64,000 bases of DNA. It comes from Gloeotrichia echinulata CP02. GTDB lineage: Bacteria > Cyanobacteriota > Cyanobacteriia > Cyanobacteriales > Nostocaceae. Location of the stretch: assembly GCA_038087035.1 (NCBI GenBank), contig CP051187.1, positions 5,710,001-5,774,000 on the forward strand, written 5' to 3'. Below, piece by piece: positions 1-8,107 of the stretch. The notes below the pieces were generated by a model that was not told the DNA's origin, ran no database searches, and saw only the letters and a list, made by a program, of their open reading frames with translations. Each line of letters opens with the position of its first letter. Within the stretch, counting starts at the first letter, position 1. Made by a program: the position numbers and the translations under genes.

Positions 1-222
1 CTCAGATGTCTCCTCGCTGTCAGGAAAAATTGAAGCTGCGTGCTGCAAACAGAAGGATGCTAAATCAAGCTGATCTTCGTCAGTCCAGGTATCGCTGTAG
101 TCGATGACAGACAAGTTTTGCTCAACTAAATCATTCAGAATTAGATTTGCCAAGCGTAGCCGCTCTGTTGGTGACAGTTTACTGATAACTTCTGTGTATA
201 TTTCTTGGGCGCTAGTGGACAT
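1..222 (-). CDS. antitoxin-like small protein, C-terminus outside window
   Basis: The open frame starts at the ATG at 220-222 and runs off the left edge, giving 74 visible residues. It begins MSTSAQEIYTEVISKLSPT and continues with a helical, acidic sequence. This looks like the short antitoxin-like proteins often found upstream of PIN-type toxins in cyanobacteria, but no partner is visible here. A copy of its first 37 bp (with the start codon changed to ATC) lies in front of hicB at 733-769. The family call is inference from sequence style and the toxin-antitoxin neighbourhood. Confidence 0.55.
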   Translation of the reverse strand, partial: MSTSAQEIYTEVISKLSPTERLRLANLILNDLVEQNLSVIDYSDTWTDEDQLDLASFCLQHAASIFPDSEETSE

Positions 223-240
223 AATCAATCCTTTTGTCCC
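204..240. repeat. 37-bp duplication of a gene start, copy 1 (copy 2 at 733-769)
   Basis: The segment covering the start codon of the first gene and the leader before it recurs at 733-769 with one mismatch. That mismatch changes the ATG (read on the minus strand) to ATC. Copy 2 explains the extra STSAQ residues at the N-terminus of the long version of the hicB frame. Confidence 0.8.
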
Positions 241-287
241 TGTTTGAGTTTACCTAATTGTCGTGTGTAGGCGATCGCAACTTGGTA

Positions 288-497
288 TTAGTCCAAATCT
301 TCTTCGGTAAGTTGAGCATCTTTCATGATACTTTTCAAAGTCCCAATAGGTAAATCCCGATTACTGTGAACCGGAATCGAAAGAATCACGTCAACACCTG
401 CTTTTGCGTAAATGTGATGGCTACCAGTAATCCATTTGAGTTGCCAACCTTGCCGTTCTAAAATTTTACACAGGGCTTTACCAGAAATCGCTTTCAT
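288..497 (-). CDS. hicA: HicA-type toxin
   Basis: A 69-residue protein with the HicA fold pattern: MKAISGKALCKILERQGW, then WITGSHHIYAK with the conserved glycine and the catalytic-type histidine of the dsRBD-like mRNA interferase, then a VHSNRDLPIGTLKSIMKDA helix. HicA toxins cleave mRNA and are neutralised by HicB. Its start overlaps the end of the upstream hicB frame by 4 bp (494-497), so the two are almost certainly cotranscribed in the order hicB-hicA. Length is normal for the family. Confidence 0.88.
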   Translation of the reverse strand: MKAISGKALCKILERQGWQLKWITGSHHIYAKAGVDVILSIPVHSNRDLPIGTLKSIMKDAQLTEEDLD

Positions 498-694
498 AGC
501 GATAGCTCAATCAACTGTTTTTCAGGTTCAACCTCTTGTTGCTGGCTGGCTACTTCCAACCAACCTTGAATCGCATCTTGTAGCATCTCTAACAGATGTT
601 CGTAGCTGTCTCCCCAAGTGTGACATCCTGGTAAAGCAGGTACAGAACCACACCAAACACCGTCTTCTTGCCAGATAACTGCTTTAATTTTCAT
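494..694 (-). CDS. hicB: HicB-type antitoxin
   Basis: A 66-residue protein beginning MKIKAVIWQEDGVWCGSVP, followed by ALPGCHTWGDSYEHLLEML: the partial RNase H-like HicB fold with the conserved PALPG(C)xTxGDS segment. It neutralises HicA, encoded just downstream with a 4-bp overlap. The frame stays open upstream to 757, but that extension (STSAQVLIAKRR) comes from a duplicated copy of another gene's start, so the ATG at 692-694 is preferred. No separate C-terminal DNA-binding domain is present; this is the short HicB form. Confidence 0.87.
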   Translation of the reverse strand: MKIKAVIWQEDGVWCGSVPALPGCHTWGDSYEHLLEMLQDAIQGWLEVASQQQEVEPEKQLIELSL

Positions 695-769
695 TTTGAT
701 GCTGTGTGAATTTCTACGCTTGGCTATCAATACTTGGGCGCTAGTGGAGATAATCAATCCTTTTGTCCC

Positions 770-1079
770 TTATCCTAACTTGAAAGTTTCACCTCATTCT
801 CACGCAAAGGCGCATTCGCGGAGCGTCTCGAAGAAAAGGCGCAAAGAAAGAGCGCGAAAATGAGGACGCAAGAGGTCTACTGAACGCTCTACAAAAAAGC
901 TCACAGTTGCTTCACCATAATCATCTCACCCAAACTTTATCAAAGTTTCACATGGATCGGCTTCATCAATGGTGATTAGCTCGTTACTCAGGGAAATATA
1001 TGTATACGATTACTCAACGGTAGTCGCAAAAATTCGTTCATAAACCTTTTTTACAGCTAATCACAATCAGGAGTATTTT
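770..1079. other. gene-free stretch with a palindromic repeat
   Basis: No convincing gene. The part near 785-850 holds a GC-rich palindromic repeat of the type scattered in Nostocales genomes (gcgcattcgcggagcgtctc). The end holds the ribosome binding site caggag (1068-1073) for the next gene. Confidence 0.5.
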
Positions 1080-2051
1080 ATGATTCCACTTATCTTGGGT
1101 GCTGTTGCTATAGCTGGCGCTGTTCTTGGTGTAGGTGCAGGCGCTGTAGGTTTTTCCGACATGAATGAAGCCAAAGAAATTGGTAACCGCGCCCAAAAGC
1201 GTCATGAGGATGCTGTCAGCGATTTGAAAGCAGACTGGGAGGCGACTAACGAGCTTGCACAAGAGTATGGTCAGCTTCAGCTTGATGTAATGAAAAACAC
1301 AATTGGGCGCTTTGTTGACTTTATTGAACGAAATATTGGTAAAGCAAAACAAAACGAGAAGGAGTTTTTAGAAGGACTGGACGGAATTTCAGTTCAACAG
1401 ATAAAAGAGTACAAAACTGCTGCAGTAGAAGCTGAACAGTTTTTCAAAGGTGGTGCTAAGGCTGTTGGTGCAGCAGCAGCAGGATACGGTGGTGCAATGA
1501 GTCTTGCTACCTCTGTAGGAGTAGCCAGTACTGGAACACTTATAGGAGGACTCAGCGGTGCTGCAGCCTGGAATGCAACTCTAGCGTGGTTGGGTGGTGG
1601 CTCACTTGCAGCCGGTGGCGGCGGTATGGCTCTTGGTTCTCTGGTGTTAGGTGGTATTACCGTTGGACCTGCTGTGTTAATTGGAGGCTTTGTGCTTGCT
1701 GGTGAAGGTGAGAAAGCTTTAACCAAAGCGCGGGAGTACGAAGCTGAAGTCAACATTGCGATCGCTAAAATTGAAACAGCAAAAGACTTTATGCAACAAG
1801 TAAAACGGCGAATTACCGAGTTAATGGATTTGCTTAAAACTCTCAATGATCTTGCTGCTATGGGTTTAGACGAACTAGAATCACTGCCGTCATTTAACAA
1901 AAATAGGGACGCTACTAGGTTTCAACAGGTAGCACTTGTAGTAAAAGCTCTTGCAGAAATCATGAAAACTCCTGTTTTAGATAGTGAAGGGCAGTTAAAT
2001 CCTGCTACTGCGACTATCCGTGCAAAGTATCGTACTTTGGGAGGTAATTAG
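1080..2051 (+). CDS. hypothetical protein with glycine-rich membrane hairpin
   Basis: A 323-residue protein of unknown function. It opens with a hydrophobic, glycine/alanine-rich segment (residues 3-25), followed by a charged helical stretch with coiled-coil character (about 26-125). A second long Gly/Ala-rich hydrophobic region (about 128-210) contains GxxxG-like glycine zippers and could span a membrane two or three times. Last comes another charged helical part (210-300). A strong ribosome binding site (caggag) lies 6 bp upstream. The next gene starts 2 bp after the stop, so the two form an operon. The layout resembles pore-forming or membrane-remodelling helical proteins, but this is only an impression. 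Confidence 0.7.
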   Translation: MIPLILGAVAIAGAVLGVGAGAVGFSDMNEAKEIGNRAQKRHEDAVSDLKADWEATNELAQEYGQLQLDVMKNTIGRFVDFIERNIGKAKQNEKEFLEGLDGISVQQIKEYKTAAVEAEQFFKGGAKAVGAAAAGYGGAMSLATSVGVASTGTLIGGLSGAAAWNATLAWLGGGSLAAGGGGMALGSLVLGGITVGPAVLIGGFVLAGEGEKALTKAREYEAEVNIAIAKIETAKDFMQQVKRRITELMDLLKTLNDLAAMGLDELESLPSFNKNRDATRFQQVALVVKALAEIMKTPVLDSEGQLNPATATIRAKYRTLGGN

Positions 2052-2053
2052 AA

Positions 2054-2458
2054 ATGTCGGTAAATAAAGTTACTACAGTATTATTCAAAGATATCAACCC
2101 TGCTGAATCCCTACAGCAAATTGTTTCGGCTTACGCTGAATACAAGATAATTGCCGAGCAAGAACAGACGAAGCGAAGAGAGATTGATGCTTGGGAAAAA
2201 GAAGCGATCGCTAAAATTAACGCCCAACGAGAGTTTTTGATGGCGTATTTAGATCGCTCATTTGATCAACGTGCAGAAAACTTTCGGGCTTTGTTTGCTG
2301 TAGTTGATAGTGCCATCGCATCTGGCAATAACGAGCAACTAGCACTTACCTTAAATGCAATCACAGAAATCGCTAAATTCAGCCCATTCAAAGAGCTGGC
2401 TAACATAGCTTCTGTCCGTGCTGCGTTAGATGATCCAAACCACGAATGGACATTTTAA
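2054..2458 (+). CDS. hypothetical helical protein, operon partner
   Basis: A 134-residue protein that looks wholly helical, with a charged central segment (about 35-70: EQTKRREIDAWEKEAIAKI) suggesting a coiled coil. It has no signal peptide or membrane segment. It follows the previous gene by 2 bp, and GGAGG at 2040-2044, inside the end of that gene, can serve as its ribosome binding site. Translation is therefore probably coupled and the two products may interact. I do not recognise the family. Confidence 0.7.
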   Translation: MSVNKVTTVLFKDINPAESLQQIVSAYAEYKIIAEQEQTKRREIDAWEKEAIAKINAQREFLMAYLDRSFDQRAENFRALFAVVDSAIASGNNEQLALTLNAITEIAKFSPFKELANIASVRAALDDPNHEWTF

Positions 2459-2532
2459 TTTTATAGCCAGCATTGCACAATAACATTTGATGCCAAGATG
2501 CAAAGTTTTTCTTCGCCTCTTGGCATCATCTA

Positions 2533-2793
2533 CTAATCATTCCCCAAAAGTCTGTCATATTCAGCATGTGAACCAATCCAAAACCAAACTAGATCAGCAT
2601 CTTGCTCTACAGCAACTGCTCGATAGTGCAACCCGATTCGTACAGACCAAAAACTACCCACTTTTTTAAAATGCAGTGATGGATACCGAGGATTTTGTTT
2701 AAGCAACTCATAGCATCGATCTGCTAGCTCTTGGATATTAGCAGGTAACTGTCGATAGCAATACCAAAAATCTGGAGTGGCTCGGTATCTCAC
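2533..2793 (-). CDS. RelE/ParE-superfamily toxin
   Basis: An 86-residue protein of the RelE/ParE/HigB type. It begins MRYRATPDFWYCYRQLP, has an alpha-helical segment with LLKQNPRYPSLHFKKVG, then the conserved beta-sheet core SVRIGLHYRAVAVEQ and a terminal IGSHAEYDRLL. The SVRIG(L)xYR(A) strand and the GSHxEYDRL ending are the usual family hallmarks. The predicted role is ribosome-dependent mRNA cleavage or another growth block. It overlaps the upstream antitoxin by 4 bp (2790-2793). Confidence 0.85.
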   Translation of the reverse strand: MRYRATPDFWYCYRQLPANIQELADRCYELLKQNPRYPSLHFKKVGSFWSVRIGLHYRAVAVEQDADLVWFWIGSHAEYDRLLGND

Positions 2794-2996
2794 AAATCAG
2801 TACAGCGTCCCTCGCGCAAGTCTCGCAGAGCTTTTTCTGCCAAAGAATTAAGCCTAAGAGCAACTACATCAGCCTGAAATTTTTTATCCCAGACTTCCGC
2901 ATCGAATTCTGCAAACCAAGCACGAAAAGCAGCAAGTTCCTCTGGTGAAAGTTGACTGACAGCGCGTTCAATTTCTTGCAAAGTATTCATGTCCAT
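2790..2996 (-). CDS. antitoxin of the RelE/ParE-type pair
   Basis: A 68-residue acidic helical protein (MDMNTLQEIERAVSQLSPEELAAFRAWF), of the short antitoxin type usually encoded before RelE/ParE toxins in cyanobacteria. The 4-bp overlap with the toxin supports coexpression. The first or third residue (both Met) could be the start. Identification rests mainly on size, order and the L(S/T)PEEL motif. Confidence 0.8.
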   Translation of the reverse strand: MDMNTLQEIERAVSQLSPEELAAFRAWFAEFDAEVWDKKFQADVVALRLNSLAEKALRDLREGRCTDL

Positions 2997-3209
2997 AGAC
3001 AGCTAGCTTATTTATTCTACTAGTTCAAATATACAATATGCGCTTCAGAATTTCTTGGTGTTGTGCGCCATTTTGGGACGGGATGATGGCGATCGCCTCA
3101 CATCACATTGTATCTGTGATACGTTGCAATATAACTTGATCTTACAAGATTATCACAAATAAAATATTACCTTGGGGTGGAATGCAATGGCTGTGTGAAT
3201 CATAACTAA
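2997..3209. other. intergenic, HIP1 palindrome, no gene
   Basis: About 210 bp with one GCGATCGC-type palindrome near 3090 and no supported gene. Confidence 0.4.
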
Positions 3210-3830
3210 TTATCCAGACTTGATATTACTACTTGATTCACAAAAATGGTTCAAAATTCCCAAAATCTTTCCCACATCATTGATAAAATATTCATTTAAA
3301 TCAATCTCAATTATTTGCCCAGTCAGGCGCATAAATTTCCAGTTAGTACCAGTAGTTACACTACCATAAACAGTAGGGATTTCATTTCCTTTTTGCTGGT
3401 TAAATAACTGTGCGGCTATCATCTCGGCAATACATTGTCCTAAGCCAGATTGAATATTATCATTTTTGGCTTCTACTAAAGCAATAACTGGTGATTTAAT
3501 AATTATCTGTTCTGGCGATTTACTAATCAGAAAATCGCAAAAACCATTTAAACCTTTTTCTGGACTGACGTTAAATTCTCGACCTGAAAACAAACTGATT
3601 TGATTTTGTAATTGCTCCTTGAGTTCTACAAGAATTGGTGTCAATATTAATTCAGAGCGGGCTTTTTCAGTGCCAATCGCTAATGCTAATGGTAGATATC
3701 TTTTGAGGATTTGTGCCAAAAAATCACTGTATTCTACTGGGGATATATCAGCAAAAATTCCCGCAGCTTCCATAATGCTGATTCCAAAGGTTGTCTCCAC
3801 AGTTTCTATACTGAATTGACTGTATGGCAT
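3210..3830 (-). CDS. PD-(D/E)XK nuclease-like hypothetical protein
   Basis: A 206-residue cytosolic protein. Its middle shows a PD-(D/E)XK-like core: GFCDFLIS (conserved Asp after the first strand), then about 20 residues later ALVEAKND (the ExK motif), then a helix QSGLGQCIAEMIAAQLF that fits the family's conserved Q-containing helix. Related cyanobacterial proteins are annotated only as hypothetical. The nuclease role is inferred from motif spacing. It lies in a run of toxin-antitoxin genes, 15 bp downstream of brnA on the same strand. Confidence 0.6.
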   Translation of the reverse strand: MPYSQFSIETVETTFGISIMEAAGIFADISPVEYSDFLAQILKRYLPLALAIGTEKARSELILTPILVELKEQLQNQISLFSGREFNVSPEKGLNGFCDFLISKSPEQIIIKSPVIALVEAKNDNIQSGLGQCIAEMIAAQLFNQQKGNEIPTVYGSVTTGTNWKFMRLTGQIIEIDLNEYFINDVGKILGILNHFCESSSNIKSG

Positions 3831-3845
3831 TATCTTTGATCCAAA

Positions 3846-4139
3846 TTAGGCTGACTTCCCAAAATACTCTGGATAAGCTTTGTGTGCTTCTGCATAAATT
3901 TTTAATGCTACAGCCATCTGCTGTTGTGCAGTGTCACCCTGTGCTTGAAACCAAGCAAAAGTTTCAGAATCTATCTGAATTGTAATTTTTACAGATGACT
4001 TGGGCATTTGTAATTGTGCTTTAGCAAAGAATTCATCAGACAAGGGTGGAATATCTGAGGTGTCGATATCTTCGTCGCTCATGGCATCAATTCTAGCCCA
4101 ATCGGTTCTTGAGGTATTGTTCATAGCGTTTTCGTTCAT
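3846..4139 (-). CDS. brnA: BrnA-type antitoxin
   Basis: A 97-residue protein with the BrnA pattern: TDWARIDAMSDEDIDTSDIPPLSDEFF near the start, then a ribbon-helix-helix C-terminus (SVKITIQIDSETFAWFQ). The RHH part binds DNA and represses the operon, and the N-terminal part wraps the BrnT toxin. It overlaps the end of brnT by 47 bp if the first ATG is used; an internal Met (MNNTSR, residue 6) shortens this slightly. Order brnT-brnA is standard. Confidence 0.85.
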   Translation of the reverse strand: MNENAMNNTSRTDWARIDAMSDEDIDTSDIPPLSDEFFAKAQLQMPKSSVKITIQIDSETFAWFQAQGDTAQQQMAVALKIYAEAHKAYPEYFGKSA

Positions 4140-4380
4140 GAGACAGTGCCTTTCGTAATGATATGATACGAACTATTGCCTCATCAGGCTCGGTGTAAAC
4201 AACTACTATGACTCTTCCATCAAGTAGTCCAATACCAATATATCGCTCCTCACCATAGTCCTCTCGATCATCCAGGGAGACAAGCATCGGGAAATTAAAG
4301 ATGCGGTAAGCGTCAGCAAAGTCAAAACCATGCTTTGTTATATTGCTTTGGTTTTTACGCTCATCCCACTCAAACTTCAT
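4093..4380 (-). CDS. brnT: BrnT-type ribonuclease toxin
   Basis: A 95-residue protein with the BrnT signature: MKFEWDERKNQSNITKHGFDF at the start (FEWDxxKxxxNxxKHGxxF), then RYIGIGLLDGRVIVVVYT and RIISLRKALSHERKRYE. BrnT is a RelE-fold RNase inhibited by BrnA. The gene lies upstream of and overlaps brnA. Length is typical. No truncation is visible. Confidence 0.92.
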   Translation of the reverse strand: MKFEWDERKNQSNITKHGFDFADAYRIFNFPMLVSLDDREDYGEERYIGIGLLDGRVIVVVYTEPDEAIVRIISLRKALSHERKRYEQYLKNRLG

Positions 4381-4428
4381 AGACTCAATCTACCACAGAA
4401 ACCTATTTGCAGTAGTTGTTGTAAATCT

Positions 4429-4704
4429 TCAAAAATCTTCATCATCGACAAAAAACTCAGCATCCTCATCCAATCGTGAATCTTGGGGAGATTCACCCAA
4501 AGCCCACAAAGGCTGCAATATTGCTATCCCAATTAACCCCACACCAGCACTAAAGGCCAATAATAAACCAAAGGGTATCTGAATCGATTGCAATGTAAAG
4601 AATTTTAACGATACTGGTGTGGCATTTTGGACTGAGATAATCGCGATCGCCACTACCCAAACAGCTATAACTACAGATATTAATAAATTAACAATAGTTT
4701 TCAT
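4429..4704 (-). CDS. LapA-domain (DUF1049) membrane protein
   Basis: A 91-residue inner-membrane protein with two hydrophobic segments (about 7-26 and 43-67) separated by the conserved VQNATPVSLKFF motif of the LapA/DUF1049 family. An acidic tail (DEDAEFFVDDEDF) follows. Bacterial relatives take part in envelope or LPS assembly, but the cyanobacterial role is not established. It stands alone between brnT and a TnpB gene. Confidence 0.8.
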   Translation of the reverse strand: MKTIVNLLISVVIAVWVVAIAIISVQNATPVSLKFFTLQSIQIPFGLLLAFSAGVGLIGIAILQPLWALGESPQDSRLDEDAEFFVDDEDF

Positions 4705-4750
4705 AATTTTGACAACAGTTAGGAATTATAGCGTTTCTTGACAAGCGTGA

Positions 4751-4797
4751 GGTACACCCGTAAGGGCACGGCACTGCCGTGCCCCTACACTTGGCGA
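4751..4797. repeat. palindromic repeat (ggggcacggcagtgccgtgcccc type)
   Basis: A GC-rich dyad, gggcacggcactgccgtgcccc on the plus strand. The same palindrome is the core of the miniature element at 19287-19455 and 32124-32293. Confidence 0.6.
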
Positions 4798-4822
4798 TAT
4801 AATGTTTGACTCGTGACATCTC

Positions 4823-6223
4823 CTACACCAACCCTACGGGTATGGTGTAGGCTTCTGAAGTCCTGTTAAGGATGTTCAAAATTTCCTTTGTAATACTGTC
4901 AGACATAGTTCCAACTATGTCTATTTTCTTACTACGGCGTTTTATACTTGGCATAATGCCCAAGCCAAGTCTCTTCAAATTGATAGCGGCATTAATGTCT
5001 CTATCAACTCTCAAAGATTCAATCTCATCCCAGTAATCTCTAGTATCAAGATTAGGAAATACTATCTCGTTCCGATAACTGAGAATTTGACTAGTATAAG
5101 CAGGATTTTGAGGTATCACAACGGCACCAGCTTTTGCGGCTATGTAACCTAATATCTCAAAAAACTGTCCAAATGCTGCATCCATCCAAGATTTATTTAA
5201 TCCAGACTTTGCTGATTGTCCATTGGGTAAAAACTTACCATTTTCGTCTGGCTTTGGTGCATTTCTTTTACTCAAACCTTGTAAATTAAGTTTTTCATGG
5301 AAAAATACTTTCTTACCACTTCTTACAAGTTTATGGGCAGTCTTATATTGAAAATCCTTACGACTTCTAGCGATACGTTGATGCTGTTTACCTTCTTTTT
5401 TAGCTAGTTTTCTTCTAGGTTTACTACCAGGTTTTCTTTTATTTCTCTTGATTGATACTTTATCCAGTTTATGTTGGTTTTTACGTAGTGATTTTAAAGA
5501 AGGTAGTTTGTCACCTGCGGATGTAGCCAGATAATCATCACCATGTAAAACAGCGTCCAAACCCATTGAATTATCCCAAGCTGGAACAATTAAATCAGGA
5601 TTAAAATCAGGTACAGAGGTATCTTCCAGACACATCTGGATATACCAACCATCTACTTTTTTGGTTACGCTGATTTGTTTAAGTTTAAAACCACTGGGCA
5701 AAGGTCGATGCATTCTGACTTGTACAACACCCAATTTAGGTAATCTTAGATATAACCAGTTTTTCCGAACTAGTTTAATCCAATCATCTTTAGCACTTGC
5801 AAAAGTCATTGTGCCAAAACTAGCTGCTGTTTTAAAACGTGGCTTACCCGAACGCTTACCCTTTTTATCACCAACTATAAACCTTTCAAAAGCCTTATCA
5901 ACTCGCTTACAAATATCTTGCAAAACAGTTGAATTAACACGAGAAAAATCTAGTAACTCTCCACTATGCATTACCTTGATAAAATCTTTCTTTATTTCTG
6001 GTAATTGCAACTTTTGAGAGTAGTAACTTGGCCGCTCAAATAAACCAGGGAAAGTGTCTTTCCAAAAAGGAAACGCTTTTAGCTGCAAGTGATTGTTCTG
6101 CCACCATGAAAACCGCTCACCCAATTGTCGGTTGTACCAATAACGAGATATTCTTAACCACTCGTTAAGCTCTATCTTTTGATTAGTATCTGGGTAAAAC
6201 TGATACTGGTAAGTTGTTTTCAT
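4823..6223 (-). CDS. tnpB: TnpB-family RNA-guided nuclease, zinc-ribbon cysteines absent
   Basis: About 466 residues from the preferred start MKTTYQYQFYPDTNQK (6223); six extra residues are possible upstream. The TnpB/OrfB framework is present: N-terminal YQYQFYPD, RuvC-I-like SMGLDAVLHGDDYLA, RuvC-II HEKLNLQGLSK, and RuvC-III-like DRDINAAINL. The C-terminal zinc ribbon that normally follows PAYTSQ is missing its cysteines; the segment reads ILSYRNEIVFPN instead. The plus-strand gene at 26321-27844 is a close relative with the same change. No TnpA is adjacent. A small RHH gene lies divergently at 6290-6473. The 3' end carries a small hairpin with the shared ending ggtgtagg. Confidence 0.85.
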   Translation of the reverse strand: MKTTYQYQFYPDTNQKIELNEWLRISRYWYNRQLGERFSWWQNNHLQLKAFPFWKDTFPGLFERPSYYSQKLQLPEIKKDFIKVMHSGELLDFSRVNSTVLQDICKRVDKAFERFIVGDKKGKRSGKPRFKTAASFGTMTFASAKDDWIKLVRKNWLYLRLPKLGVVQVRMHRPLPSGFKLKQISVTKKVDGWYIQMCLEDTSVPDFNPDLIVPAWDNSMGLDAVLHGDDYLATSAGDKLPSLKSLRKNQHKLDKVSIKRNKRKPGSKPRRKLAKKEGKQHQRIARSRKDFQYKTAHKLVRSGKKVFFHEKLNLQGLSKRNAPKPDENGKFLPNGQSAKSGLNKSWMDAAFGQFFEILGYIAAKAGAVVIPQNPAYTSQILSYRNEIVFPNLDTRDYWDEIESLRVDRDINAAINLKRLGLGIMPSIKRRSKKIDIVGTMSDSITKEILNILNRTSEAYTIPVGLV

Positions 6224-6289
6224 CGTGATTCGACCTCTCACTTAACTTGTTATATGCTAGCATGAATGTACAAACAATGTACAGCCATC

Positions 6290-6473
6290 ATGAAAAAGAT
6301 TAGGGTTAAGGATGTCTGAACGTAGATATAATAAGTTGCAGTTATATTCAATACAAGTTGATAAAACAATGACACAAGTTTTAGAAGAATTTATCGATTC
6401 ACTACCGAATCCAGAAATTGACAAAAACTCGACTGCCATTCAATCTGTTTCACCTGCGGTAAAAATTGATTGA
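6290..6473 (+). pseudogene. ribbon-helix-helix miniprotein beside tnpB, probably frameshifted
   Basis: The ATG at 6290 opens MKKIRVKDV then stops; a second frame from 6312 continues MSERRYNKLQLYSIQVDK and EEFIDSLPNPE to the stop at 6473. Removing one G near 6311 joins them into KKIRVKMSERRYNKLQLYS, which aligns with the intact small protein at 51678-51833 (beta strand, two helices, shared IDSLP motif). This is an RHH DNA-binding fold with a one-base insertion, or the restart at 6312 may give a protein lacking the DNA-binding strand. It is divergent from the tnpB at 4823-6223. Confidence 0.65.
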
Positions 6474-6573
6474 ATGGCGTCTCCTTTTTGTCGCGCAATT
6501 CATCCCGACACCAACACGAAGTGTATGGTGCGGGGCTTCTTGCTGTTTAAGCTAACTCTTAGTGATCAAACTC

Positions 6574-8001
6574 TTACTCTAGTTTAGCGATCGCACTCTG
6601 CATTTCTTGCGCGATTGTGCTGAGTTTTTCTGGCGAATTTGTTTCCATATATACCCGCACCAGTGGTTCTGTACCAGAGGGACGCAGTAACACCCAGCTA
6701 CCTTCTTCTAAATACAGCTTAATCCCGTCTTTACGCCCGACTTCTTTAACTTTAATCCCGGCGACTTCTGTCGGTGGGTTTTTGGTGAAAGCGTCGATAA
6801 CGGCTATTTTGTGGGACTCTGTGAGGTGTAAATCGAGACGGTTATTATACAACGGCCCATCTGCTTCGGCGATCGCTTCTTTGACAAGTTGACTCAGGGG
6901 TTTACCTTCATAGGCGATCGCTTCTGCTACTAACATATCGGCTAACACGCCGTCTTTTTCGGGGATGTGCCCAATCACGCTTAAACCGCCTGATTCTTCC
7001 CCACCAATCAACACGGTGGTTTCCCGCATTTTTTCACCGATGTATTTAAAGCCTACGGCTGTTTCATAAATTGGCAATCCATATTTAGCGGCGAAATTAT
7101 CCAGCAGGTGGGTTGTAGCCACAGTGCGGACAATAGCGCCGGTTTTACCTTTGTTTTTGATTAAATGACGTGCTAGCAATAGCAGCACAGTGTTGGGGGT
7201 GAGGACGTTACCTAGTTCATCGACAATCCCAAAGCGATCGCTATCGCCATCCGTTGCCAAACCTAAATCAGCATGATCTCGGCGGACTGCTTCTACTAAC
7301 TCTACCAGTTGTTCGCCTTTGGGTTCTGGCATCCCGCCGCCAAATAGCACATCCCGCCAAGCGTGGAAACTTTCTAACTCCACACCACTGTGTTGCAAAA
7401 CTTCATCTAAGTAGCCGCGAGAAGTAGAATACAGCGCGTCGTATTTAACCTTTAAATTGGCACTTTTGATCTTTTCTACATCAAGTAAGGTGTAGATAAA
7501 TTGCAGATAATCGGGTTTGGGATCAAAAATAGAAATAGAACCTGATGGGTTGCTACTAGGCAGCGCATCCGATGCACTTTCAATGTTTGCCACAATAGTA
7601 TCAGTAATCTCTGGAGTGGCAGGTCCAGCATAATCAGGGATATATTTAATCCCACAGTATGGTGCAGGATTATGACTCGCAGTAAACATTAACGCCCCCG
7701 CTGAATTTAAGTGACGGGCGTTGTAAGCGATTACTGGTGTGGGGCAATCCCGATCAGTAACTTTAACCGTCCAACCCAAGTCTGCCAGGACTTGGGCGGC
7801 TGTCTGGGCAAACTGGTCAGCTAAAAATCGCGTATCGTATGCTACAAGAACTGGTCTGTCTTTGCTATAGGCTGTTTCCAAATAACTGGCGATCGCCCTA
7901 GTTACTTTCCGCACGTTGGGAAAAGTAAAGTCATCGGCGATAATTCCTCGCCAGCCGTCAGTGCCAAATTTTATTTTGCTGGAATTGCTACTAGCGCTCA
8001 T
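6574..8001 (-). CDS. phosphoglucomutase/phosphomannomutase family protein
   Basis: A 475-residue alpha-D-phosphohexomutase that interconverts hexose 1- and 6-phosphates for glycogen, sucrose or cell-envelope sugar supply. Motifs in order: KFGTDGWRG near the start, the phosphoserine loop TASHNP (Ser about 109), the metal loop DGDSDR, the sugar loop GGEESGG, and the phosphate loop RPSGTEP. The start MSASSNSSKIKFGTDGWRG at 8001 is chosen. An in-frame extension to 8094 is mostly a palindromic repeat (around 8039-8068) inserted upstream. Phosphoglucomutase is likelier than phosphomannomutase here, but the two cannot be separated from sequence alone. Confidence 0.93.
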   Translation of the reverse strand: MSASSNSSKIKFGTDGWRGIIADDFTFPNVRKVTRAIASYLETAYSKDRPVLVAYDTRFLADQFAQTAAQVLADLGWTVKVTDRDCPTPVIAYNARHLNSAGALMFTASHNPAPYCGIKYIPDYAGPATPEITDTIVANIESASDALPSSNPSGSISIFDPKPDYLQFIYTLLDVEKIKSANLKVKYDALYSTSRGYLDEVLQHSGVELESFHAWRDVLFGGGMPEPKGEQLVELVEAVRRDHADLGLATDGDSDRFGIVDELGNVLTPNTVLLLLARHLIKNKGKTGAIVRTVATTHLLDNFAAKYGLPIYETAVGFKYIGEKMRETTVLIGGEESGGLSVIGHIPEKDGVLADMLVAEAIAYEGKPLSQLVKEAIAEADGPLYNNRLDLHLTESHKIAVIDAFTKNPPTEVAGIKVKEVGRKDGIKLYLEEGSWVLLRPSGTEPLVRVYMETNSPEKLSTIAQEMQSAIAKLE

Positions 8002-8107
8002 GTTTGCCACTGTCTCCCGTCGAACTTGAATACTATAGGAAGCTTCCCGCAAAGCGTGCGTAGCCGCAAGTATCTCCACCGTATTTTTTCTCACTGCTTC
8101 TAATGCA

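Noticed and set aside
1038..1900. Minus-strand open frames across the 1080-2051 gene
   Set aside because: They are antisense shadows of a gene with a good ribosome binding site and protein-like composition.
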